A stretch of 64,000 bases of DNA from Clitoria ternatea. Its lineage: Eukaryota; Streptophyta; Magnoliopsida; Fabales; Fabaceae. The translations under genes were made by a program, and so were the position numbers. The stretch is from positions 190,224,501 to 190,288,500 of the forward strand of contig CM075669.1 of NCBI GenBank assembly GCA_037962975.1, in the 5' to 3' direction. The notes beneath the pieces are model-generated. The model was not told where the DNA came from. It did no database searches and worked only from the letters and a program-made list of their open reading frames with translations. Positions 11,492 through 20,897 of the stretch are shown piece by piece; the first letter of the stretch is position 1; every line of letters begins with the position of its first letter.

Positions 11492-12462
11492 TGTGTTTGA
11501 ATATGACTACAGGTTCAAGGATTTTGATAATGACAAAGGACTCTTGAAGAAATTCTTGCAAAAATAAAGACTTAGAATCAGACCCAGAAAAACTACGCAG
11601 CTAATCGATTAGGGAGTCCAAGCTAATCGATTAGGCAGCTTCTGTTTTGAATTAAATGCATCAGGAACATAAGCTAATCGATTAGATGGAGTATTCTAAT
11701 TGATTACCAAGCTACTAGAATGACACTAATCGATTACCCAAATGACATAATCGATTAACAACATCAAAAATTGAATTAAATGCATTAGGTACATATGATA
11801 ATCGATTACAGGACTTCAGCCAATCGATTACCCAAGTATCATAATCGATTACCAGATCAAGAAATGAATTAAATGCATCAGGTGCTATAGCTAATCGATT
11901 ACTGGGGAAGCTATAATCGATTACCTGGTCTCTGACTTGAAGCTAATCGATTAGGTAGTGAATGCTAATCGATTACAGCACGAACTGAACTGAAAATTTT
12001 GAAATGTAATCGATTACAGCTCGAGGCGCAATCAATTACGATAGTGGGAAAACACATTTTAGTGGGAAGACAACTCATTTCTTCACTATTTCTCAGATGC
12101 CCACTACATGCAACGGCTAGGAACTTCTGCAGCTCATCCATGGCTCTATAAATGCAAGGAAAACACAAGCACAAGACACACAACAAGAAGCAATCATTCC
12201 TTACCTTCATTTGTGCTTAGTGAGTTTATTCTTGTGTATACTCTGAAATTTCAAGCCTAGAACTTGTATATCCTCTCATCTTGAGAGTTAGAATTTGTGT
12301 GAGCTTTCACTTGTACATCTACTCTATTGAGAAAGTTATTTGCTTGTAAACACTACACCAAACACAAAGGTTTTCACTCTAGGTTGAGTGGTCACAAAGG
12401 TTGGGGTTCAACCTTTGGGTATTGAGAGTTTGAGAGATTGGGTGGGTTGCCCTTGTGCTAGT
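11492..12462 (+). repeat. 3' LTR of copia element, first part
   Basis: Homologous to 3021-3990. It contains its own fifteen-unit TAATCGATTA array (11601-12040) and TATAAAT at 12147-12153. The Athila-like element enters after CTAGT at 12458-12462, and the LTR continues at 25612. Confidence 0.93.
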
Positions 12463-14066
12463 TGACACGCTGTCGTTGTCGGGTCAAATAAAAAGTTAAA
12501 TTAATATAGTATAAGGTGAACAACCTTAGTCGTCTCTCGAGGACCTTAGTTCAATTAGTTACACTCAATTTAGTTATAATAAAGGGGGGTTTGTGTTGAG
12601 CTTGAAAGGAAAATTAAGTGATTATATGATAGTGCAAAAAGTAAATTTATGAGTAGGAATAATCAAATTTAGAAACAACCAACCCAAGGAATTAATAAAT
12701 CTTTAGTTAACTAATCATTGTTCACAAATATGATTAAATATAATTAATTTCTCAATCTTGAATCATTTGGAATCCCTAAATGATTATATTCTGGAAAATC
12801 TTCTAGAATTGAATTAATGAACTAATAAGAATAATCAATCGATATATTCTTATTAATTACTAAAATAACTTTAAGACCATAATTTGATTGAGTTAAGAAA
12901 CTAAATAGAAATCTCTTATTTAGTAACTTAATCTTTGTTCTCAAATTGATTATTGATTAACCAACCAACATCAGTTTAGATTATAGATTGTTTAATTATA
13001 TATCAATCGGTTATACACTTAAATAATCTACCATTATAAGTGCTTGAGAAACAAAGAAAAGTAATTATCTTTAATCAAAATATTAAGAGCAAGAACTCAA
13101 AGTTAACATAAAGAAAAATTAAATTCCTTGAGTTGATTTTAAAAGATTAAGCTTCCATGATAATTTTTAACAATGAAAGCTAATATTAAATTTACTAAAA
13201 CTTTGATTATAAAAGTAAATAACAAATAATAAAATTAACTTACTTGATATTGAGGAAGGGAAATGAAAACCATAACTTGAAGGATGGAATATAGAACAAG
13301 GAGATAAAGCAAAAGAAAGAACTAAAACTTAAGAAGCTAAAACAAAGATATAGAATTATAATGGAAACTAAAGCATGTATTTCTTATGTATTTCTTGTGT
13401 ATCTCCCTTACAACTTCAAGCATCTATTTATAGGCAAGATATGATGATACTATACATTCATTTTCTGATTATTAATGCATTTTTTCAACATTGGTGGGCT
13501 TGAAATTACAATAATTCAAAAGAAGATAATGGTAGGTGTTGAAATTCATTCTCCTCTTTATCTTCTCCACCTTGCGAGTCCAATATGACCTTCTAGATGG
13601 CTGAATTTTGAAACACCTTCAACATGAAAGTTGTAGATCTCTGTCTTATTGAGAATTTGGCGCAAGAATCAGGTCATTTGGACATCTAGAGTTCCAGATA
13701 TCTGTATTTTGGTGAACTATGTCAATGCTAGTGGGACACATGAGGGCTGATTGATTCAAGCTCCATTTATTTATTTTTTCCAGATGCAAAATAACCAAAT
13801 TTAATCATCATGATGTAGCCCTCTGTCTTAGCTTTCCATGGGCTCCAAGATTATCCCATTTGGATCACAAAAGCCCAAGTTATGGTCAAAATAAGGCAAG
13901 ATACTCAAGATACATACAAAAAAACGAAAATTGAAACATATATACATAATACTTCAATTTAACTAAACAACATAAAACTTAATTAAAATATTATTATTAA
14001 ACATAGTAATTATATAATAAACCCCAAGTGTAAAACTATAAGAAGTGTATTAAAATTGATTTATCA
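12463..14066 (-). repeat. 3' LTR of Athila-like element
   Basis: Nearly identical to 24012-25611. A minus-strand TATAAATA box lies at 13425-13432. The sequence is AT-rich with no ORF. Confidence 0.93.
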
Positions 14067-14081
14067 AATTCCCCCACACTT
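14067..14081 (-). other. Polypurine tract of Athila-like element
   Basis: On the minus strand AAGTGTGGGGGAATT lies directly before the 3' LTR. This GTGTGGGGG form is typical of Athila-type elements. Confidence 0.88.
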
Positions 14082-15488
14082 AAGCTTTTGCACTCCAGGG
14101 CAAAACCAAACGAAAAACTAAAATGAGAAACAACAGAAAAAGGTTTTTTTTTTTAGAAGTCTAAAATAATAAGTAATACACATCATCCCTTATATCAAGA
14201 GGTCATGATAAGTGTGAATAAGAAGCATTACATACTAGTTTCACAAATTGAGTGATCAAATCAAAGAGTGGATGAAAATGTGATAGATGTTCTCTTTATG
14301 CTCTCTATATCTCAATTGCTTGAGTTTGTGTATACTCTTAGAAATCACCCAAATAAATTAGCACTACCATAGGCTTGACAAATTTCTAATTTCCATATTT
14401 GAACACATATGCATGCAGAGATCAAAAGGACTTTATTAAGGTTGTAATGGGGCCAAGGTGATATAGGGTGGATAAAATAAAATAGTATGGCTAAACTTAG
14501 GGTTGAAAAAGAGCAATGGAGTAAGTGATTTAGTGATTGTGGAAGTACATTTTGAAACTCAATACTTAGCAAAATGAAACATGATGGAGGATAAAACATG
14601 AGAATAAATCCTCCTGATTATTTTCATACATATATTCATCACTTCTTCTTTTTCTTCTTTTTTTCTCTTTTTTTTATATTATTTTTTTACTTTCTTTTTG
14701 AACAATGAAACAACAACATATATATCATGTGTACATTTCCACAATCATCAAGAATCTTTATTCATAGTAATTCCAAAACTCCTAATCAATTCCTAAGCAA
14801 AGGTGATCATGTTTTTTTTTTTGGGGCTATTGGCAAATTATATAGCTGAATCAAGAAATGGATATAGGCTCAACGTGGGTAACAATGGAAAGTATGTAAG
14901 GTAAGGCATATGGCTAGTGGCTAGTTAAAAAATGGCCTTAATCACATCAAAGCATGCACATGGAACATAATACATCAAAAAGAAACAAGTCAAGTTCTAG
15001 AGTACTAATAAATAAGGGTTAATCAAGAAAAAGGAAAGATGGCATAATATGATCCATCCAATTAAGCTCAAAATCTCACCGAGGGTGGTCAATCTATCAC
15101 AATTCATATACAATTTGATCTTCACAAACAACTTATTAAATTAATATGCAAGGAAATTATTCATAACATGTCATGAAATATTGGACAAGGGTGATGCAAT
15201 TACTCATTACTTAGACAAATTTAAAAAAACAAATTTAGTAAAAAGCATGTAGAATTTAAAATAAAAAACTGGAAATGATATTTTTTTTTGTGAACAAGAA
15301 ACAAAAAAGGAAAAATAAATCATAACCAAATATTGGTGTCAAGATCCGGTTCCTTATGCTTCTTGCTCTGTACTTTATTTTTTCAAGGGCGCTTAGTAAC
15401 GAAGATACCTATAACAAATTGGTCAGTTCAATTGCATATGAAATGATTAGTATAACTGAACAATTTGATTGTGTCATACAACCCAGTT
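14082..15488 (-). other. Long 3' non-coding region of Athila-like element
   Basis: AT-rich, with many homopolymer T runs (for example 14146, 14640-14700, 14810 and 15281) and no convincing ORF on either strand. The part 14067-14850 is closely matched by 63190-64000 in the second Athila copy, so it is a conserved part of the family. Confidence 0.7.
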
Positions 15489-15614
15489 TCATAGGCCTTG
15501 TGTTAGAACCCATAAGAGAAATATCATCAACACAACCATGAGTAGCATCAAGAGCAATAACATACATCTTAATTCATTCGTATGCCTATAGAAAGACTCT
15601 GCTATATCATCCAT
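15489..15614 (-). CDS. Small ORF with one membrane segment (41 aa)
   Basis: On the minus strand ATG at 15614-15612 opens 41 codons ending in TGA at 15491-15489. The first 17 residues are polar (MDDIAESFYRHTNELRC). The next roughly 24 are almost all Leu, Met, Val, Ile and Phe, then WVLTQGL, giving a clear single membrane-spanning segment. It lies in the env position of an Athila-like element and could be the last trace of an envelope-like anchor or a chance ORF. No family is recognised. A CTTTCAG splice-acceptor-like string lies about 70 bases upstream. Confidence 0.35.
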   Translation of the reverse strand: MDDIAESFYRHTNELRCMLLLLMLLMVVLMIFLLWVLTQGL

Positions 15615-15814
15615 TAAGAGAAAATAAAGAACCTGATGATTGACTAGTGGTGAGGTATGGCTCCGATCTGAAAGAAAAGGATGAAGGCAAAGTGTGGCGG
15701 CTGAAGAATGATGAAGATGATGTTTATGGTTGCAGAATGGTTGATGTCGAATGGAAATGATTCTAGGGAAGGTAAAGGCAAAGGTGCAGCACTAAAGTAA
15801 AGATAGTGGCCATG

Positions 15815-16035
15815 TGTGTGTGTGTGTTTTTTTTATTTTTTATTTTTTATTTTTTATGAAAAATGGTTTTGATAAGGAAGGTGAAACGATTGTGGTTATC
15901 CGAGTGAGATTTGTTATGAGGATGCGTCTCAAGAGTTTGGACTCTTTACTCAACCCATCCCAACAAAAGTACTCATGAAAGAAAAGAAAAGAAAAAAATT
16001 ATTATTTTTTTTTAAAAAAATTAAACAAAAGTGAT
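15815..16035. repeat. Simple repeats: TG run, TTTTTA units and A/T tracts
   Basis: A short (TG)n at about 15818-15827 is followed by repeated TTTTTTA units up to 15860 and by A- and T-rich tracts at 15980-16030. Between them, 15924-15962 is a shortened copy of the coding segment near 17385-17445 (ggatgcNtctcaagagtttgga...). Confidence 0.6.
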
Positions 16036-16182
16036 ACTGACACTATATAGTGAAGGATACGTCTCAAGACTTTGGTTCTCAAAGATGCATCTTTATGACT
16101 TTAGATACAATTTTCCCAAATTAATCTTTACTCTATCTATCCCTCACAAAAAATAATAAAAATATATATATATAACTCAGAC

Positions 16183-16205
16183 CCCCCCACACTTATTCAA
16201 GACAT
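16183..16205 (-). other. Second PPT-like GTGTGGGGGGG motif
   Basis: Minus-strand TAAGTGTGGGGGGGTCTG sits just after a GAGGACAATGTCTTGAA string. Athila-type elements commonly have this internal G-rich tract at the upstream end of the 3' non-coding region. It may act as an extra plus-strand primer. Confidence 0.55.
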
Positions 16206-16234
16206 TGTCCTCAGTGTCTTATATGATTTCCACA

Positions 16235-16290
16235 GTCTATTTTTTTTCTTTTTCTTTTTCTTTTTTTTAATGATTTTTTTTAAATATAGA
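16235..16290 (-). other. A-rich tract downstream of LOG-like gene
   Basis: On the minus strand, shortly after the LOG-like stop codon, lie about 50 bases made almost only of A with a few G and T (AAAAAAAATCATTAAAAAAA and similar). It could be the remains of an mRNA poly(A) tail from the capture of the gene, or simply an AT-rich part of the element. Confidence 0.4.
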
Positions 16291-16307
16291 TAAAGGTGAG
16301 AAAGAAG

Positions 16308-16936
16308 TTATAACCGAAGGGTGGTGTCTGGTTCTGGATTCTTTCGCTTATGTGTGTGATCCTTATCTTGCTTCAAGAGGGGTTGAGGTTGGGGTAAAAA
16401 GCTCTGCAAAATATCAATTAATTCATCTGCATCTGATGAAGCATGAATGAATGATCGATCATCTTGAGTTATAAGGCCCTGCTCCACAGCTTATCTAAAA
16501 ACATTAACAAACTGTCATAAAAACCATTAATATTTAATAATCCTAATGGCTTTTTATGAAAGTTCATGCTACACCATGATAAAATGCAAAATATTTCCTT
16601 AAAAGTACTAAAACCTCCAGGAAGTGCGATAAAGGCTTCAGCACCTATAACCATACGAGCCATTCGTTGATAGAGGCTTGTAACTTTTACCTCAGTTCCT
16701 ACAGCAATATCTGGTGTAATACCAACATGATGTAGGATGATACTAGAGACGTTGCTTCCTTCAACTAGTGCAGATAGTGCCATGGAGCCTCTCAAACCCT
16801 GTACTCCTCCTCTATACAAGACCTTTATTTCTTTCGCAGCCAATAGTTTTCCCAATGTAGTAGCTGCTATTAGGTACTCCTTACAATTACCATTGTTGGA
16901 TCCACCAAACACACAAATGGATTTGATTTTTTTCAT
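16308..16936 (-). pseudogene. LOG: Captured LOG-like cytokinin riboside 5'-monophosphate phosphoribohydrolase
   Basis: LOG enzymes release active cytokinin bases from their riboside monophosphates in the plant cytosol. From ATG 16936 the frame reads MKKIKSICVFGGSNNGN, then the nucleotide-binding style region (VLYRGGVQGLRG, where LOG proteins have GGG..GLMG), then LPGGFSTFKE, which corresponds to the family motif PGGxGTxxE with the second conserved Gly changed to Ser and Glu kept. It continues through KKPLGLLNINGFYDSLL. One lost base near 16490 shifts the frame; the missing C-terminal part (AVEQGLITQDDR..., DELIDILQSF) follows in the next frame to a TAA at 16310-16308. Almost the whole protein is present without introns although plant LOG genes have several, so the source was probably an mRNA. 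The gene lies in pol orientation between pol and the 3' LTR. The reading frame extends upstream to 17188 with hydrophobic residues, which I treat as chance. Confidence 0.85.
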
Positions 16937-16973
16937 CTCTTTTTTTTGTGTTTTCCATATAGAGTTATGCGCC

Positions 16974-16982
16974 CTTATATAG
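16974..16982 (-). promoter_or_regulatory. TATA-like box ahead of LOG-like gene
   Basis: On the minus strand CTATATAAGG lies about 40 bases before the LOG ATG, followed by an A-rich leader. A private promoter is possible, but it would be very close to the start codon. Confidence 0.4.
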
Positions 16983-17249
16983 ATAAAAACTGAGATGAAA
17001 TAATTGATGAAAGATAAAAAGTTTACATAATTATTATTATATAAAAATAAATGACGGTAATGAAGAAATTTGAAAAGACATGATTGAAGAAAATAAAAAT
17101 AGGTAATTTTAAAAGTCAAAGTAAATTCAGAAAAGTAAAACATTGAAAACAACAGTAAATATGTACAGTAGTTGTGATTATGGCTCACATCTTCCTCTGG
17201 TTTTACGTCCAGTAACGGCTTAAACGCCTTCTATGAGTCGAGGTTTTTG

Positions 17250-17477
17250 CTACCCATCCAGTTTTCTTATAAACTGGCAAACAGGGTCGTTTAACGCCAG
17301 ATTCCCAAGGCTATAGTTTTCTTTTTGTTGAATAAATAGATCATATAATTTCAGAAGGACTCCTTGAACCGTTCCACATGGATGCATCTCAAGAGTTTGG
17401 ATTAAGTTATCCAAGTTCTCTTTACTCAGTCCATCCTTTATAAATTTAATTTTGTCCTCCCGATTTATAGATACCAT
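17250..17477 (-). pseudogene. Second small ORF, overlapping end of viral-like ORF (75 codons)
   Basis: This minus-strand ORF overlaps the 3' end of the preceding cysteine-rich ORF by 13 bases in another frame. It encodes a mixed, partly helical sequence with segments such as SKENLDNLIQTLEMHPCG and ends QFIRKLDG. I recognise no family. It could be a separate small gene, or the C-terminal part of the upstream ORF thrown out of frame. A shortened copy of its DNA is found at 15924-15962. Confidence 0.4.
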
Positions 17478-17779
17478 CCAGGGTTCCTACAACGTGTATC
17501 ACAATTCCATCTTGCACACTTATGGCAAACTCCCATCCTTTTAGCTCTTCGTTTTTTAGAATAAGAACTACGTCCCATACCTGGCAAATGTTTTATATAG
17601 GACTTATGTAATTCACCAGAGAGACGTACCTTTGCTTCAATAAGCCAATGAACATCCTCTGGAATGCCAAAATATGTGAGTAGTTTTAACCTTTGAACTC
17701 GAGCTTTGTAAATTTTTACAATCACATCGCGTGGAAGTGTAGGGAATCTTTCCTTAAGTTTTGCAAGGGTTTGTTCCAT
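17465..17779 (-). CDS. Carlavirus-like cysteine-rich nucleic-acid-binding protein homologue (104 aa)
   Basis: In carla-like plant RNA viruses (Betaflexiviridae) the 3'-most gene encodes a small basic, cysteine-rich protein that binds nucleic acid and helps suppress host silencing. Here a 104-residue ORF has the same build: an N-terminal helical half with LPRDVIVKIYKA, then a basic patch GRSSYSKKRRAKRMG leading straight into a zinc-finger-like CHKCARWNCDTRC (C-x2-C-x4-C-x3-C) and a short PG-containing tail. Length, order of the parts and the basic-patch-to-finger join fit that viral family. The match is by eye, from motif memory. The ORF is intact from ATG 17779 to the stop at 17465, the first gene after integrase. 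An unrelated zinc-finger ORF of the element is the alternative. Confidence 0.55.
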   Translation of the reverse strand: MEQTLAKLKERFPTLPRDVIVKIYKARVQRLKLLTYFGIPEDVHWLIEAKVRLSGELHKSYIKHLPGMGRSSYSKKRRAKRMGVCHKCARWNCDTRCRNPGWYL

Positions 17780-17877
17780 TGTCAGATTACTTTGAAGTTG
17801 TGGCTGTTTAGAAAAGAGAGAATAGAAAACGAGGTTATAGAGAATAGTAGAGATGAAGAAGGTGAAAAGGTGATAGG

Positions 17878-17920
17878 TTGCCTTCTATCAAGCGCTTGTT
17901 TAACGTCACGAGCCTGACGA
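17878..17920 (-). promoter_or_regulatory. Conserved Athila post-pol motif with AAGCGCTT palindrome
   Basis: On the minus strand GTGACGTTAAACAAGCGCTT followed by a GGCAACC string lies about 160 bases after pol ends. I remember this string as a recurrent non-coding landmark just downstream of pol in Athila-type elements. Its function is not known to me; it contains a perfect 8-base palindrome. Confidence 0.6.
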
Positions 17921-18084
17921 TGACCTTTTAACTACTGCAAGAAAATGTTAATAATGCCAAAACAATAATAGTAATAATGATTAAGACAAGTGTTAGCACC
18001 GAAAAGAATGATGATGTAATTAATTGATATCTATTTTTTATTTTTTATTTTTTATTTTTTTATAAATATTGTTATTAGGAAAAA

Positions 18085-20897
18085 TTAGTCAAAATATTTG
18101 GCATCACACAAATACACCTCCGTATCTATGTGCTCTTGGAACCCTTGAAAGAAAGGTTTAAGTCGGTGCCCATTTACCTTAAAAACCTTGTTTGTCGCTT
18201 TATCTGAAATTTTAATCACACCATAAGGAAAGATATTAGTTATTTCAAATGGGCCTGCCCATTTAGAGCGAAGCTTACCAGATATGAGCTTTAGACGTGA
18301 GTTGTACAATAAAACTTTTTGTCTAATGAAAAAGTTTTTTCTCAAGATCTGTTTGTCATGAAAGGATTTGGCTTTCTCTTTATAGGTTTTAGAACATTCA
18401 TAAGCTTCCAAACGAATTTCTTCCAGTTCCTGTAGTTGGAGTTTCCTTTCTTTACCGGCTTCATTTAAGTCCAAGTTACATTGTTTTACTGCCCAATAAG
18501 CTTTGTGCTCAATTTCTACCGGTAAGTGGCATGATTTTCCATAAACAATCCTATAGGGTGACATTCCAATAGGTGTTTTATAAGCTGTTCTATAAGCCCA
18601 AAGAGCATCTTCTAACCTTTTGCTCCAATCTTTCCTATTTGGTTGTACTGTTTTTTGAAGGATCATTTTAAATTCTCGATTAGACACTTCAGCCTGCCTA
18701 TTTGTTTGGGGGTGATAAGGTGTTGAAACCTTATGCATAACTCCATATTTTTTAAGAAGGGACTCCATTTTATAGTTGCAAAAATGTGATCCTTGATCAC
18801 TAATAATGGCTTTAGGAACACCAAACCTGCAAAATATGTGTGATTTAACAAAATCTGCAACAACTTTAGAATCATCAGTTCGAGTAGCTTTAGCTTCAAC
18901 CCATTTAGACACATAATCGACCGCAAGTAGTATATAAACAAAACCAAAAGATACAGGAAAAGGTCCCATGAAATCTATGCCCCAAACATCAAAAATTTCA
19001 CAAAATAACATGGGTTGTTGAGGCATCTCATTTCTACGAGATATGTTTCCCATTCTTTAACATCGTTCGCAAGATTTACAAAACGTATATGCGTCACGAA
19101 AAATTGTTGGCCAATATAAACCAGATTCTAATACTTTCCTTGCTGTACGTTGAGGTCCAAAATGTCCACCACATGCATATGTATGACAAAATATAAGAAT
19201 AGAATGAAATTCATTTTCAGGTACACACCTTCTAATGACTTGATCACTACAAAGTTTCCATAAGTAAGGATCATCCCAAACATAGTATTTAGAATCACTT
19301 TTTATTTTTATTATTTGTTGTTTAGATGCATGTATGGGAGTAACAGAAGCAACTAAGTAGTTTACCAAATCAGCAAACCATGGAGTGGAATCATGTATTC
19401 CCATAAGTTGTTCATCAGGGAAATCATCTCTAATGGAAATTGGGTCAAGTTCTTTTTCAATTCTGCTTAAGTAATCAGCCACCAAATTTTCTGCTCCAAT
19501 TTTATCCCTAATTTCAATATCAAATTCTTGGAGCAGCAACATCCACCTGATCAATCTTGGTTTTGCATCTGGTTTCTTTAAAAGGAACTTTAATGCTGCA
19601 TGATCTGAAAATACAACTACTTTTGAACCGAGCAAATAAGATCTAAATTTATCAAGTGCAAACACAATAGCTAGTAGTTCTTTTTCTGTGGTAGTATAGT
19701 TTATTTGTGCAGTATCCAAAGTTCGTGAGGCATAGTAAATAACATGTTGTACTTTACCTACTCTTTGAGCAAGAACAGCTCCTAATGCATAATTTGATGC
19801 ATCACACATAAGTTCAAATGGAAGTGACCAATCTGGTGCCTGGATGATAGGAGTGGTAGTTAAAGCTTTCTTTAAGCAATCAAAAGCCTCTTTACATTTG
19901 TCATTAAAGTCAAATGTTATATTTTTTTGTAGTAAGTTAGACAACGGAAGGGCTATCTTACTAAAGTTTTTTATAAACCTTCTATAAAAACCTGCATGAC
20001 CAAGAAAAGAACGAATATCTCGCACACAAGAGGGATAAGGTAATTGAGAAATTACAGTAATTTTTGCAGGATCTACTTCTATGCCTTTTTTAGATATCAC
20101 ATGGCCTAAAACTATTCCTTCTTCTACCATGAAGTGACATTTCTCATAATTAAGAACAAGGTTAGTTTCAATGCATCTATGTAATACTTTATCTAGACTA
20201 TTTAAGCAAGCATCAAATGATGAACCATATACTGTGAAACCATCCATAAATACTTCCATGCAATTTTCAAGAAAATCAGCAAAGATACTAATCATGCATC
20301 GTTGAAAGGTACCAGGGGCATTGCATAAGCCAAAAGGCATCCTCCTATAAGCAAAAGTGCCAAAAAGACATGTAAATGTTGTTTTTTCTTGATCTTCTGG
20401 TGCAATATAAATTTGGAAGTAACCTGAAAATCCATCTAGAAAGCAGTAATGTGACTTACCTGCCAGTCGTTCCAACATTTGATCAATGAAAGGTAAAGGA
20501 AAGTGATCCTTTCGAGTTGCTTTGTTAAGTTTCCTGTAATCAATGCATACTCGCCAACTATTTTGGATTCTGGTAGGAATTAGTTCATCATTTTCATTTT
20601 TAACCACTGTGATTCCAGACTTCTTGGGAACCACTTGTACAGGGCTGACCCAAGTGCTATCTGATATAGGGTAAATAATGCCAGCTTGTAATAATTTTGT
20701 TACCTCTTTTTTAACTACATCAAGGATTTGGGGATTAAGTCTTCTTTGTGGTTGCCTTACTGGTTTAACTTCTTCCTCTAATAGAATTCTATGCATACAC
20801 ATGGAAGGGCTAATACCTGGGATATCTGCCAAAGTCCAACCAATTGCTTTCTTATGCTTCCTAATAATCTGCAACAACCTTGTTTCTTGATCAACAT
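18085..20897 (-). pseudogene. Athila-like Pol: reverse transcriptase, RNase H, integrase
   Basis: Read from the right: RT core (RRMPFGLCNAPGTFQRCM), RNase H (ELMCDASNYALGAVLAQR), integrase zinc region, DDE core (GIDFMGPFP, ISDQGSHF, RQAEVSNREF) and a basic C-terminus ending at 18085. The RT catalytic motif reads FMDG: the codon at 20239-20241 is GGT where FMDD is expected, so the active site has lost an aspartate. A TAA at 19057-19059 (CAA in relatives) separates RT-RNase H from integrase in the same frame. At 20896-20902 a single lost base puts gag-protease and pol in different frames. The copy should not make active RT. Confidence 0.93.

Noticed and set aside
16737..16982. Plus-strand ORF of 81 codons
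   Set aside because: It is the opposite strand of the LOG-like gene, which has clear family motifs on the minus strand.
16942..17188. Hydrophobic N-terminal extension of the LOG-like ORF as a membrane anchor
   Set aside because: LOG enzymes are soluble, the stretch is simply AT-rich upstream DNA in the same frame, and a TATA-like box lies within it.
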